Shown here: in pieces, positions 39,463-48,946 of the stretch
Layout of the letters: each line of letters starts with the position of its first letter
How positions within the stretch are numbered: the stretch's first letter is position 1
Origin: Nocardia terpenica
Lineage (GTDB): Bacteria > Actinomycetota > Actinomycetes > Mycobacteriales > Mycobacteriaceae
Assembly (NCBI RefSeq): GCF_013186535.1
Contig: NZ_JABMCZ010000002.1
Location: 1,736,001-1,800,000, forward strand
Direction of reading: 5' to 3'
DNA: 64,000 bases
Position numbers and translations under genes: made by a program
The notes under the pieces: model-generated
The model's input: the letters and a program-made list of their open reading frames with translations, nothing else
What the model was told of the DNA's origin: nothing
The model's database searches: none

Positions 39463-40713
39463 GTGAGTGAGCGGAGCGTGGAGAAGGGCGGTCGTGGCCG
39501 GGGCTCGGGGCGGGCGGCCGACGCTGTGCATCCGCTGGTGCGGCAGGCTGCGGAGTGGTGTTGGCGGCTGCTGGTTATTTTTGTGGCGGTGTTGGCCGTT
39601 GCTCATGTTGCGCACCGGCTCACCACCGTGATCATTCCGCTGGCGCTCGGGCTGCTCGCGGCCGCGCTGCTGTCCCCGCTGGTGGACTGGGTGCAGCGGC
39701 TGGGGCTGCCGCGTGGGATCGCGGTGTTCGTGGTGCTGTTGGGGTCGCTCGGGTTACTCGCGGGGGTCTTCACCTTCGTCATCGAGCAGTTCGTCACCGG
39801 CGTGCCGCAGCTGACCGACGAATTCAAGACCAGCATCCACGACGTGCAGGACTGGCTGATCAACGGGCCGCTGCACCTGAGCAACGATCAGATCCGCAAT
39901 GCGGGCAACACCATCATCAAAACCCTGGAGTCCAACCAGCAGTCGCTGACCAACGGCGCGCTCACCACCGCCGCGGTGATCGGGGAATTCCTCACCGGCA
40001 CCTTCCTGACGCTGTTCATCCTCATCTTCTTCCTCTACGGCGGCGATCAGATCTGGGAGTTCGTGACCCGGATCGTCCCGACGCCGCAGCGGCCCCGGGT
40101 GCGCACCGCGGGGCGGCTGGGCTTCGGCACGCTGATCGGCTTCGTGCGGGCGACGGTCGTGGTGGCCGCGGTGGACGCGATCGGCATCGGCACCGGGCTG
40201 GCGCTGCTGTCCGTGCCGCTGGCGTTGCCGCTGGCCTCGCTGGTGTTCCTCGGCGCGTTCATTCCGATCATCGGATCGCTGCTGGCCGGGTCCATCGCGG
40301 TGTTCCTGGCGCTGATGACCAAGGGCTGGGTCGTCGCGCTGGCGGTGCTCGGCGTCACCGTCGCGGTTATGCAGTTGGAAAGCCATGTGCTGCAACCGCT
40401 GCTGCTGGGCCGCGCGGTGCGGATCCATCCGCTGGCGGTGGTGCTGGCGATCACCGCGGGCGTGGTGACGGCGGGCATCGCGGGCGGTCTGCTGGCGGTG
40501 CCGTTCGTGGCGGTGATGAACACCGCGATCCGCTCGCTGCTGGCCGACGACCCGCAGGAGCGGTATCAGGAGCTCAATACCGGGGAACCCGGGGAGCCGA
40601 TGTTCCACGCGGACCCCGACAGTCCCGAGCGCGGACGCTACGAGGCGCATGAACCGGCTTCCGACGCAACCGATTCCGAGGATTCCGGCAACGATCCGAC
40701 ACCGGCCGACTAG
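39463..40713 (+). CDS. AI-2E family transporter (Rv0205-like)
   Basis: A 416-residue membrane protein with about eight hydrophobic segments, including IPLALGLLAAALLSPLVDWVQRLGLPRG near the N-terminus, ILIFFLYGGDQIW in the middle and LGAFIPIIGSLLAG and VMQLESHVLQPLLLGRAV later, all typical of the PF01594 family. Some relatives export AI-2 and others act as Na+/H+ antiporters, so cargo is open. The C-terminal 60 residues are acidic and disordered. It occupies the position of Rv0205 beside mmpL3. The GTG at 39463 is preferred; another GTG 36 bases upstream is in frame. Confidence 0.87.
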   Translation: MSERSVEKGGRGRGSGRAADAVHPLVRQAAEWCWRLLVIFVAVLAVAHVAHRLTTVIIPLALGLLAAALLSPLVDWVQRLGLPRGIAVFVVLLGSLGLLAGVFTFVIEQFVTGVPQLTDEFKTSIHDVQDWLINGPLHLSNDQIRNAGNTIIKTLESNQQSLTNGALTTAAVIGEFLTGTFLTLFILIFFLYGGDQIWEFVTRIVPTPQRPRVRTAGRLGFGTLIGFVRATVVVAAVDAIGIGTGLALLSVPLALPLASLVFLGAFIPIIGSLLAGSIAVFLALMTKGWVVALAVLGVTVAVMQLESHVLQPLLLGRAVRIHPLAVVLAITAGVVTAGIAGGLLAVPFVAVMNTAIRSLLADDPQERYQELNTGEPGEPMFHADPDSPERGRYEAHEPASDATDSEDSGNDPTPAD

Positions 40714-40794
40714 AACGGCGGGGCGGCGGGCGGCTCGTCGAACTCAGGGATTGCCCTGATGTGCGGGGGCGCCGATATCGGTAGCCTCGATGAC

Positions 40795-41505
40795 ATGGGT
40801 GGTGAGACGTCTTCCACCCCCGGTGTGCGGCCCGAGTCGCCGGGCGGGGGTGCGGTGGGTGATCGGGATCTGCGGGTGTCCGACACCGAACGCGAACATG
40901 TCGGCACGCTGTTGCAGCGCGCGGTCGGGCTCGGCATGCTCTCGCTCGGCGAGTTCACCGAGCGGATGGATACCGCGCTCGCGGCCAAGACCCGCGGCGA
41001 GCTGAACGCGGTCCTCGTCGATCTGCCGGGCATCCGGCTCGCGGGGCAACCGCAGCCGCAGGCCGCGCCGCCACCGTATACCCGCCCGCAGTACGCGAAT
41101 CCGCGCTACGCCCGGTCGCCGCGGCCGGCGTCGGACGGCTCGGTCATCGCGCCGCGGATGTCCTCCGCGACCCGCAAGGGCCGCTGGCAGGTTCCGCCCT
41201 CGATGGCCGTCAACAGCTTCATGTCGTCGGTGACGCTCGATTTCACCCAGGCGATCATGTCCACGCAGGTGGTGGAGATCCGGGTCGACGACGTCTTCAG
41301 CTCGCTCACCCTGATCCTGCCGCCGGAGGCGACGGTCGATCTGAACAATGTGGAGCTGATCGGGTCCAGCGCCAACACCAAGGTGCGCACCGGTCCGCCG
41401 ATGGGCCCGCTGCACGTGGTGGTGCACGGACGGCTGCGATTCGGGTCGGTGACGGCCAAGCACACCCTCGGCGCGCAGTGGCGCCGCCTGATGTCCGGCT
41501 TCTGA
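40795..41505 (+). CDS. DUF1707 (SHOCT-like) protein with LiaF-like C-terminus
   Basis: A 236-residue protein. An N-terminal DUF1707 helix pair (DLRVSDTEREHVGTLLQRAVGLGMLSLGEFTERMDTALAAKTRGELNAVLVDLP) is followed by a Pro/Tyr-rich linker and a beta-rich C-terminal domain (QVVEIRVDDVFSSLTLILPPEATVDLNNVELIG) like the DUF2154/LiaF cell-wall-stress domain. No membrane segment is evident. Function is unknown; a role in envelope-stress response is suggested by the domain pair. The ATG at 40795 removes a short unsupported extension. Confidence 0.8.
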   Translation: MGGETSSTPGVRPESPGGGAVGDRDLRVSDTEREHVGTLLQRAVGLGMLSLGEFTERMDTALAAKTRGELNAVLVDLPGIRLAGQPQPQAAPPPYTRPQYANPRYARSPRPASDGSVIAPRMSSATRKGRWQVPPSMAVNSFMSSVTLDFTQAIMSTQVVEIRVDDVFSSLTLILPPEATVDLNNVELIGSSANTKVRTGPPMGPLHVVVHGRLRFGSVTAKHTLGAQWRRLMSGF

Positions 41506-41524
41506 GCCCGGTATCGTCTCGATC

Positions 41525-42334
41525 ATGGTGAGCGAGGCGAGCCGACCGGAACCGAATTACCGTGCCGGACGCGGAGAGCCGGTCGTGCTGTTGCACGGGC
41601 TGCTGCTCACCTGGGAGTCCTGGGGCGCGGTACTCGACGAATTATCCGGCGATCACACGGTTTTCGCGCCGACGCTGCCCGGCCACCGGGGCGGCCCACC
41701 CGCCCGGCACCCGGAAACCCTCGCCGCCCTCACCGACTTCGTGGCCGCCGCGATGGACGAGAACGGCTGGCGCACAGCCCATCTGGTAGGCAATTCCCTG
41801 GGCGGCTGGCTGGCGCTGGAGCTGGCGGCGCGCGGTCGCGCCCGATCGGTCACCGCCATCGCCCCCGCCGGAATGTGGGACTCGGACGCACAGGCGGGCG
41901 CCCGACTGATTCGCAAGTTCCGCGCCTTCGCCCCCATGATCGGCATCGGCCCCGGCGGAACCGGCCACTCGATGGTCCGCAGCCTGGTGGTACCCCTACT
42001 GGCCCACCACCCCGCCCTGGTCCCCAACCGCCTCGCCACCGCCGTCTCGGCCGCCCCCGCGCACTGCACCATCATCGACGACCTAGCCGAAGACGCCGCC
42101 CTGACAACGGGTTTCACCCGATTCGACGACATCGACGCGCCGACCACACTACTGTTCCCCGAACACGACCGAGTACTCCCACCCCGCTACCACACCCGCG
42201 CCACGGCCCTCCCCACCATAGATGCCCGCACCCTCCCCGACGTGGGCCACGTCCCCATGCTCGACGCGCCCACCCTGATCACCACCGAAATCCGCACCAC
42301 CATCGCCCGCGCCGAACGCGCCGCCGCCGGGTGA
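41525..42334 (+). CDS. alpha/beta hydrolase
   Basis: A 269-residue cytosolic hydrolase. The oxyanion HG motif is LLHGLLLTWESW, the nucleophile Ser is in GNSLGGWLA, the acid Asp in LFPEHDRVLP and the His in VGHVPMLD. It resembles small esterases and lactonases; the substrate is unknown. Its TGA and the mmpL3 stop form TGATCA, so the two convergent genes abut without a gap. The last third is extremely C-rich at third positions. Confidence 0.85.
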   Translation: MVSEASRPEPNYRAGRGEPVVLLHGLLLTWESWGAVLDELSGDHTVFAPTLPGHRGGPPARHPETLAALTDFVAAAMDENGWRTAHLVGNSLGGWLALELAARGRARSVTAIAPAGMWDSDAQAGARLIRKFRAFAPMIGIGPGGTGHSMVRSLVVPLLAHHPALVPNRLATAVSAAPAHCTIIDDLAEDAALTTGFTRFDDIDAPTTLLFPEHDRVLPPRYHTRATALPTIDARTLPDVGHVPMLDAPTLITTEIRTTIARAERAAAG

Positions 42335-45300
42335 TCACTCGCGGTTTTGGCGGCGGAGTAGCTCGTTCACGCTGACGGTGCGGCCGGTGCTGCGGTGCTT
42401 GCCCTCGTCGTCGGGCTGCTGCGGGGGCTGGGGCTGCTGGTCGGGGCGGCGACGGGAGGAGCGTAGGTCGGCCATCCACTTTTCGATGCTGCTGCGGCTG
42501 GTGTCTTGCGCCTCGGCCGGGCTCGGCTGCTCAGAGGCAGGGGCAGCCGGGGGTGCGGGCGGTGCCGGGGCGGGGGCGACGGCCTGCTCGGGGGCGGGCT
42601 CGTCGTGTGGCTGGTACCGCTGGGCGCGGGTTGCCGGATGCGGGGGGACCTTCGCCGGTTTCGGCGGGAGCACCCGCGGGGTGGTGCCGACGGGGGCCGT
42701 CGGGGCCGCCGAATCCGTTGTGTCCGCAGGGCTTTGCGGATCATCCTGCGAAACCGTGCGGGGCGGGACCGATGGCCGCGACACCTGCGGGGTGGAGATG
42801 GTCGGCGTGAGCGTGGGCCGGTCGATCGCGGTCGGCTCGTCGGGTTCGCTCGCCGCCGGGCCGGGCTGCGGCGCGATCACCCCGGCCTCGAGGTCGACCG
42901 AATGTGCCTGTGGCGCGGCCGATCCGGAGACGGTCGGAATGGTGAAGGAGTGCGGGGCCCGCGACCCGGTCTCGGTGGTGATCGAGTACGCCAGCGGCGG
43001 ATTCGCCCCGGGGCCGGGCAGATCGGAGCCGGGCTCGGCGGGGGCCGAATACGCCTGCGGCGCATCCGATCCGAGCGAGATCGAGGACGAGCGGGCCTGC
43101 GGTCCGCTCGATCCCTGCGATGTCGGCCCGAATTCGGTGGAGCCGGGGTGCGGCGCGCTCGATCCCGGCTCGGCCGAACCGTTTTCCGGGCTCGGCGAAT
43201 GTTCCTGCGGGCCAGCCGGTTTCGAGTTGGTGTCCGACTGGGGAAGCGGGACGCCCGGCGGTAATACCCGCGACTTGCCGCGACCGGCGGGCGGCTGCGG
43301 GGCCGGGGGTTCGGGCGCCGGATCGACGGCCCGCTCCTCCGTCGCCGGGGTCGCGGTCAGCTGCTCGGTCGGGGCCTCGGGGTCGACATGGCGAATGAAC
43401 CTGGCGCGCTTGGGCTTTCGCGCGGGCTTGGCGGGGGTGCCGTCGGGCAGCATGGGGATCTGCATGGTCACCGGGTCGGTCACCGGGGTGGTCTTCACCA
43501 GGTCGACCAGGCCGTCGCTGCCGGGGCGCTCGTCGGCCAGGGTGATCTCGCCGAGGCCGATCTTCTGCTGCATCTTCTTCATCCAGCGCGGCGCCCACCA
43601 GCAGTCGTCGCCGAGCAGCTTCATGGTCGCGGGCACCAGCAGCATGCGCAGCACGGTGGCGTCGATGAACAGCGCCGCCATCATGCCGTAGGCGATGTAC
43701 TGCATCATCACCAGATCGGAGAAGGCGAACGCGCCCACCACGACCAGCAGGATCAGCGCGGCCGCGGTGATGATGCGGCCGGTCTGCGCGGTGCCGATGC
43801 GCACCGCCTCGGTGGTGCTCGCGCCCTGGGCGCGCGCCTCCACCATGCGCGACATGAGGAAGACCTCGTAGTCGGTGGACAGACCGTAGATCACCGCGAT
43901 GATCAGGATCAGCACCGGCGACATGATCGGCTGCGGCGTGAAGTTCAGCAGCCTCGCGCCGTGACCGTCGACGAAGATCCAGGTCAGAATGCCCAGCGTG
44001 GAGCCGAGCCCCAGCGCGCTCATCAGCGCCGCCTTGATCGGCAGCACCAGCGACCCGAACGTCAGGAACATCAGGAACGTCGTGACGAACAGGACGATCG
44101 CGATCATCAGCGGGAAGCGATCCAGCAGCGCGTCGACGCTGTCCTTCTGGACCGCGGCCTGGCCGCCGACCAGCACCTGCACGTCGTCGGGGACGTTCAT
44201 CGACCGCAGGTAGTCGATGGTCGCGTCGGCGTTGTCGGGGTCCTTCAGCGTGGTCTGGGTTTTCCACACGTTCGAGCCCGAGGGCGGCGCGCCCGGGGTG
44301 GAGAACGGCTGGACCAGGCCGGGAGCCTTGCCCGCCTCCTTGATGATCGAGCCGATCTCGGAGGTGTTGTTCGTGACGATCACCAGCTGGATCGGGTTGG
44401 TGCGCCGAGTCGGGAACAGCTTGTCGAACTCCTGCTGCGCCAGCCGGGTCGAATTGTTCGGCGGCAGATAGGTTTCGCTGATGCCGCCGAACTTCAGGTT
44501 CTTCACCGGGATGATCAGCAGCAGCAGGATGATGCACAGCGGGATCGCCACCTTCAGCGGATGCTTCATCACCCACTGGGTGCTGCGCCCCCAGAAGCCG
44601 TTCTCGACCTCCTCGGCGGTCTTGGTCTTGCGGAACCACTTGAGCCCCAGCATGTCCACGCGCTTGCCGAGGATGCTCAGGATGGCCGGGAGAATGGTGA
44701 TCGAGGCCAGCGCGGCCAGCAGCACCGTCGCGATGGTGCCGTAGGCCACCGACTTCAGAAAGCCCTGCGGGAACAGCAGCATGCCCGCGCTGGCCGCGAT
44801 GATCATGATGGCCGAGAAGGTGACCGTGCGGCCCGCGGTCATGACCGTGCGGCGCACCGCCGTCCGGGTGTCGTAACCCTCGGCCAGTTCCTCACGGAAC
44901 CGGCTCACGATGAACAGGCCGTAGTCGATCGCCAGGCCCAGGCCGATCATCGACACCACCGCGCCGACGAACGAGTTCACCTCGGTGAAGTTGGTGATGG
45001 TCCGCACGATGCCGTTCGCGCCGACCACGGTGAGGCCACCGACGATCAGCGGCAGCGCCGCGGCCACCACACCGCCGAAGATGAAGAACAGCAGCACCGC
45101 CACGGCCGGGACGGCGAGCATCTCCATTCGCTTCTGGTCGGTGGAGATGGTGTCGTTCAGCGTGCCCGAGACCGCCTGCAGGCCGGCGACCTGCACGTTC
45201 ACCCCGGGAATGTCGAAGACCTTCTCGGTGGAGACCGTGCGGAAGTTGTTGACCGTGGTGGTGTCGTTGTCGCCCTTGATCTCCACCGCCGCGAAGGCGA

Positions 45301-45697
45301 CCTTCTTGTCCGGCGTCGCCAGCAGCGAGGACACCGTGGTGGTGGGGCTGTTCACCCGCCAGTAGGAGGCGAAGATCCCGCCGATCTGGTTCGGGTACTT
45401 GGTCAGCAGCCCGTTGAGCGAGTTGGTCACCGCGCTGCTGAACTGCGGATCGTCGACCGTCTTCCCGTCCGGCGCGGTGTACAGCAGGATCACGTCGCCG
45501 GAGTGGTCGCGCCCGTAGGTCGCGTCGAGCATCTGTGCCGCCCGCGACGCCTGCGAATTCGGATCGTCCCACCCGCTGGAGCTGAGGTGATGTTCCACAC
45601 CGAACCCGTACGCGCCCAAGCCGAGCAGCGCGGCCACCATGACGCCGAGGACGGCGTACCGCAACCGATAGACCAGGTCGCCCCAGCGGGTGAACAC
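42335..45697 (-). CDS. mmpL3: MmpL3-type trehalose monomycolate transporter
   Basis: A 1120-residue RND/MMPL transporter. Twelve membrane segments flank two periplasmic porter domains (about 35-190 and 400-530). The proton-relay pairs Asp-Tyr are present twice, AIDYGLFIVSR near 258-259 and STDYEVFLMSR near 609-610, matching the positions known for M. tuberculosis MmpL3. Gene order (AI-2E gene, mmpL3, NYN gene, trmB, GTPase pair, pckG) is that of Rv0205-Rv0211. It would move trehalose monomycolate across the membrane and should be essential. The C-terminal tail of about 390 residues is Pro/Ser-rich and disordered, longer than usual. The GTG overlaps the NYN gene's TAG and has an AAGGAG site. 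Confidence 0.92.
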   Translation of the reverse strand: MFTRWGDLVYRLRYAVLGVMVAALLGLGAYGFGVEHHLSSSGWDDPNSQASRAAQMLDATYGRDHSGDVILLYTAPDGKTVDDPQFSSAVTNSLNGLLTKYPNQIGGIFASYWRVNSPTTTVSSLLATPDKKVAFAAVEIKGDNDTTTVNNFRTVSTEKVFDIPGVNVQVAGLQAVSGTLNDTISTDQKRMEMLAVPAVAVLLFFIFGGVVAAALPLIVGGLTVVGANGIVRTITNFTEVNSFVGAVVSMIGLGLAIDYGLFIVSRFREELAEGYDTRTAVRRTVMTAGRTVTFSAIMIIAASAGMLLFPQGFLKSVAYGTIATVLLAALASITILPAILSILGKRVDMLGLKWFRKTKTAEEVENGFWGRSTQWVMKHPLKVAIPLCIILLLLIIPVKNLKFGGISETYLPPNNSTRLAQQEFDKLFPTRRTNPIQLVIVTNNTSEIGSIIKEAGKAPGLVQPFSTPGAPPSGSNVWKTQTTLKDPDNADATIDYLRSMNVPDDVQVLVGGQAAVQKDSVDALLDRFPLMIAIVLFVTTFLMFLTFGSLVLPIKAALMSALGLGSTLGILTWIFVDGHGARLLNFTPQPIMSPVLILIIAVIYGLSTDYEVFLMSRMVEARAQGASTTEAVRIGTAQTGRIITAAALILLVVVGAFAFSDLVMMQYIAYGMMAALFIDATVLRMLLVPATMKLLGDDCWWAPRWMKKMQQKIGLGEITLADERPGSDGLVDLVKTTPVTDPVTMQIPMLPDGTPAKPARKPKRARFIRHVDPEAPTEQLTATPATEERAVDPAPEPPAPQPPAGRGKSRVLPPGVPLPQSDTNSKPAGPQEHSPSPENGSAEPGSSAPHPGSTEFGPTSQGSSGPQARSSSISLGSDAPQAYSAPAEPGSDLPGPGANPPLAYSITTETGSRAPHSFTIPTVSGSAAPQAHSVDLEAGVIAPQPGPAASEPDEPTAIDRPTLTPTISTPQVSRPSVPPRTVSQDDPQSPADTTDSAAPTAPVGTTPRVLPPKPAKVPPHPATRAQRYQPHDEPAPEQAVAPAPAPPAPPAAPASEQPSPAEAQDTSRSSIEKWMADLRSSRRRPDQQPQPPQQPDDEGKHRSTGRTVSVNELLRRQNRE

Positions 45698-46443
45698 TAA
45701 GCGACTCCTTGTGCGGGGCGGGATGTGAGCAGGGCCGACAGCGGTCGGAAGGGCTGCAGCCAGGCCCCCTCTTCGGGCAGCGAGTCGAGGCTCACCCGGG
45801 GCAGCGGCTCGCGGAAGACGCCCGGGATGTCCTCGAGATCGATGAATTCGAGGATATCGGACGTGACCGCCCAACTCGCATGCTCGCGGAATCCCAGCAC
45901 CTGAACCGGAATCCCGCTCGCGGCGATCTCCTCGAGCGGTTCGCGGAACGCCTGACCGTCGGCGGAGGCGACCATGATTCCGGCCAGTCCCGCGCCGCGG
46001 CGGCGTAACTCGATGTGCGCCAGCATGTCGCTGTCGACATCGGAGTCCTCGTCGATCTTGGGCTTGGCGAAGACCGCGTAGCCGACGTTGCGCAGCGCCT
46101 CCACCCACGGCCGCACCACATCGGCGGTGCCGGGCGCGATATTGGTGAATACGGTGGCCTCGGGTTCGACCCGCTGCACGCTGCCGACCGACAGCTCCGC
46201 GGTGCGGGCCAGCAGCCAGCGGCCGAGCGCGTCGAAGCGCGGGCGGTACGCGGCGGTGGGCCGCCCGCCGAGGATCGCGCCCAGACCCATGTCGAGGTTG
46301 GGGGCGTCCCAGACCAGCAGGACCCGCCGTACCTCCGAACCGCTCGAACCCGCGGGGGAGTTCCCGTGAATCGGGCCCGAGGCGGAGCCGTGCATTATGT
46401 CGGCAACATCCATGACCTCCGGGGACACCTCACTCACACTCAT
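45697..46443 (-). CDS. NYN-domain protein (Rv0207c-like)
   Basis: A 248-residue protein with a PIN-like NYN domain: VLLVWDAPNLDMGLG (first acidic residue), FAKPKIDEDSDVDSDMLAHIELRR (acidic cluster) and GIMVASADGQAFREPLEEI. This family resembles metal-dependent ribonucleases. It lies between trmB and mmpL3 with overlapping starts and stops on both sides (ATGA and TAGTG), so the three are one translational unit. Whether it affects mycolate export or tRNA is unknown. About 40 disordered residues precede the domain. Confidence 0.85.
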   Translation of the reverse strand: MSVSEVSPEVMDVADIMHGSASGPIHGNSPAGSSGSEVRRVLLVWDAPNLDMGLGAILGGRPTAAYRPRFDALGRWLLARTAELSVGSVQRVEPEATVFTNIAPGTADVVRPWVEALRNVGYAVFAKPKIDEDSDVDSDMLAHIELRRRGAGLAGIMVASADGQAFREPLEEIAASGIPVQVLGFREHASWAVTSDILEFIDLEDIPGVFREPLPRVSLDSLPEEGAWLQPFRPLSALLTSRPAQGVA

Positions 46444-47252
46444 GCGTCGATCTTCCCCCAAATGAACTCCGTGATGGCGCTTCCGGCCCGATGCGCCTTG
46501 CCTTCGAATTTGGTCACCGGGCGATCGAAGCCGATGGGGGCGGTGGCGCGGAAGGTCTCCGGATCGCCTCCGGTGACCTCGTTCATGCCGATGAGCTGCG
46601 GTTCGCCCGCGCCGACCTCGGCAATATGCTCGGCGTAACCGGCGTGGTCGGTCGCCACGTGCAACACGCCGCCCGGGCGTAGCCGACTCGCGATGAGCGC
46701 CATCGTCTTCGGCTGTAACAGTCGGCGCTTGTGGTGTCTGGCCTTCGGCCAGGGGTCCGGGAAGAAGACGCGAACGCCGGTCAGCGAATTTTCGGCAATC
46801 ATGTGCTCGAACACGTCGACGGCATCGCCGCGCAGCAGCCGGACGTTCTCGATGCCCTCCCGCTCGACGCGCTGCACCAGCTGCGCCAGGCCGGGCTTGT
46901 AGACCTCGATGCCGATCAGATCGAACTGCGGTTCGGCCTGGGCCATGGCGGCGGTCGCGGTGCCGGTGCCGCAGCCGATCTCGACGATCAGCGGGGCCTC
47001 GCGGCCGAACCAGGCGGCGGCGTCGAGCCGGTCGTCGGAGACCTCGCGTCCGATGCGCGGCCAGGTGCGCTCCCAGGCTTGCTGCTGGGAAGCCGTCAGT
47101 GCGCCGCGCCGCGACCGGAAGCTGGTCACGCGCGGATACAGGCGGGATCCGGTCGGACGCCCCGGGCCCCCGTCGGCCGGGCTGGAGACGGTGGACCGCG
47201 GCCCGGGAACTGACTCGGCAGTGTGGTTCGCGGCGTCGTTCACGGCGTCCAT
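46440..47252 (-). CDS. trmB: tRNA (guanine-N7-)-methyltransferase
   Basis: A 270-residue SAM-dependent enzyme that makes m7G46 in tRNA. Motifs: LIVEIGCGTGTATAAMA (SAM loop), FDLIGIEVYKPGLAQLV, VRVFFPDPWPKARHHKRRLL (the TrmB signature FFPDPWPK..H.KRR) and a late PIGFDRPVTKFE. The N-terminal 60 residues are a disordered extension. First gene of the trmB-NYN-mmpL3 run, in the order of Rv0208c-Rv0206c. The ATG at 47252 is chosen as the last plausible start before the lipase gene's 3' end. Confidence 0.93.
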   Translation of the reverse strand: MDAVNDAANHTAESVPGPRSTVSSPADGGPGRPTGSRLYPRVTSFRSRRGALTASQQQAWERTWPRIGREVSDDRLDAAAWFGREAPLIVEIGCGTGTATAAMAQAEPQFDLIGIEVYKPGLAQLVQRVEREGIENVRLLRGDAVDVFEHMIAENSLTGVRVFFPDPWPKARHHKRRLLQPKTMALIASRLRPGGVLHVATDHAGYAEHIAEVGAGEPQLIGMNEVTGGDPETFRATAPIGFDRPVTKFEGKAHRAGSAITEFIWGKIDA

Positions 47253-47311
47253 TGTCCAGTATTCGATGATCAGCGCAGCAATCGACCGCGTGATCCGCCC
47301 GGATTGGCGGG

Positions 47312-48670
47312 TCAGGCGGCCAGGCCGCGGGCCGGGCGCCCGACCGGCTCGGAGTCCTGGCGCAGGGGGCGGCCGAGGACGATACGTGTTGCCGTACCGG
47401 CCATTTGGAGCAGGCCGCGCCAGCGCGCCGGGGAGGCCGCGACGGACCACACGGTCCGCGTTGTGGTGTCGGCCACGGGCAGTCCGGCGATCCGGTCGGC
47501 CAGCCAGTCCAGCGACAGCGGGGTGGCCAGCGGCAGCAGCGAGAAATGGTCGCTCAGCCGGTCGCGCACGTAGGTGACGCTGGCGCCGCCGCGGCGGTAG
47601 CGCTCGACCTGGCCGTCGACGCCGTCGGCCGCGATGATCTGGTCGTGCACCGGCTGCACCACCAGCACCGGGCAGCGCGGCGCGGTGCCGCCCAGGCGCA
47701 GGTCCGCGAACATGGCCCGCATCTCCGGTTCGGACAGAATCTCGGCGAGCGGCCGATCGAGGTAGTCGTCGACATTGCGGAACGCCAGCCGGGGCAGCGC
47801 GAGAATCGGCGCCATCCGGGCGGCCTCGTCGATCAGGCGCTGCCCGGCGGGGGTGAGGTTCTCGGCGATCACGCGGCCGAGCGCCGGGTACACGGTGCGC
47901 AGGGCGGCGATGACAATGGCCGGGAAGCCCGCGAAGCGGCCGCCGTTGAGCCGGGCGAACACCTGCTCGGGATCGCCGACCGGGGCGCCGAGCACCGCGC
48001 CGACGATATCGAGTTCGGGCGCGTAGGACGGGGCCATCTCCACCAGCCAGGAACTGGCCATGCCGCCGCCGGAGTAGCCCCACACCGCGATCGGGGTGTG
48101 CGGGTGCAGGCCGAGCGGCGCGAATCGCAGTGCGGCCCGGACGCCGTCGAGGCTGCGGTAGCCGGGTTCGCGGGGCGCGCCGAAATTGCCGTGCGGGCCT
48201 TCGTGATCGGCGATGCTCACCGCCCAGCCGCGGCGCAGCGCATTGGCGACCACCAGCCATTCCCACTGGGTGATGGACCCGAACGCGGCGGCGCCCGCGC
48301 GCAGCGCATAGGAGGGCGCGCAGCGGTCGGCGACGGCATCGATCGCGGATTGGAAGGCCAGCAGCGGGCGGTCGGCGGCGGGGTCGGCGTCGGCGGGCAG
48401 CAGCACGGTGGTGACCGCGGCCTCGGGGCGGCCGTTCAGGTCGGTGCTGCGATAGAGCAGCTGCCAGGCCGAAACCTGCTGCGGGATCACGCCGAGCAGG
48501 CCGATCCGGACCGGACGGCTGCGCAGGACGGCGCCCGGGGCGTGCGCGGCCAGGTCGGCGGGCGGGCGGAGGAACGGGTCCCGTGCGGGCGGGAGCGGGC
48601 GGGTCGATCCGGTAGTACCGACCGGCCGCACCGGATCGGTCGTCTGGATGACGTCGACGATGACGGTCAT
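47312..48670 (-). CDS. LIP-family lipase (secretory lipase fold)
   Basis: A 452-residue alpha/beta hydrolase of the PF03583 lipase group. The nucleophile is in GYSGGGMAS near 205, the acid Asp in VVQPVHDQIIA and the His in RLSDHFSLL. PAVLRS-like residues and YRSTDLNGRPEAAVTTVLLP near the N-terminus match the family. No clear signal peptide is visible, although many members are exported. A strong GGAGG site lies just before the ATG. It is separated from trmB by 59 bp on the same strand. Substrate is probably acylglycerols. Confidence 0.85.
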   Translation of the reverse strand: MTVIVDVIQTTDPVRPVGTTGSTRPLPPARDPFLRPPADLAAHAPGAVLRSRPVRIGLLGVIPQQVSAWQLLYRSTDLNGRPEAAVTTVLLPADADPAADRPLLAFQSAIDAVADRCAPSYALRAGAAAFGSITQWEWLVVANALRRGWAVSIADHEGPHGNFGAPREPGYRSLDGVRAALRFAPLGLHPHTPIAVWGYSGGGMASSWLVEMAPSYAPELDIVGAVLGAPVGDPEQVFARLNGGRFAGFPAIVIAALRTVYPALGRVIAENLTPAGQRLIDEAARMAPILALPRLAFRNVDDYLDRPLAEILSEPEMRAMFADLRLGGTAPRCPVLVVQPVHDQIIAADGVDGQVERYRRGGASVTYVRDRLSDHFSLLPLATPLSLDWLADRIAGLPVADTTTRTVWSVAASPARWRGLLQMAGTATRIVLGRPLRQDSEPVGRPARGLAA

Positions 48671-48946
48671 CTCAACCTCCTTCGTGTCCCGGCGCGCCCG
48701 GGTGCGTCGCACATCGGGGGTGCCGATCGCATCAGGGTAGGTGAGCGCACAGCCGTCCGGGAAGCAGGCGGCCATCGAATTATGGTGGCGCACAGTGCAA
48801 CCCGTAAAAGCACATGGTCGATTCCCGTTGCTTCGATGTGAGCTACCCCACACTGCGGTCTTTCGGGGCGGCGGCGGGCTTCGGTGGTCCGTGCCCACAC
48901 GACCGCCCCGTTTCTGCGAGAATTGCGCGCCGGAAGGGGGAAACCA

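Noticed and set aside
43388..45700. A 770-codon plus-strand frame opposite mmpL3
   Set aside because: Composition is His/Arg/Gln-rich noise and mmpL3 motifs on the other strand are unambiguous.
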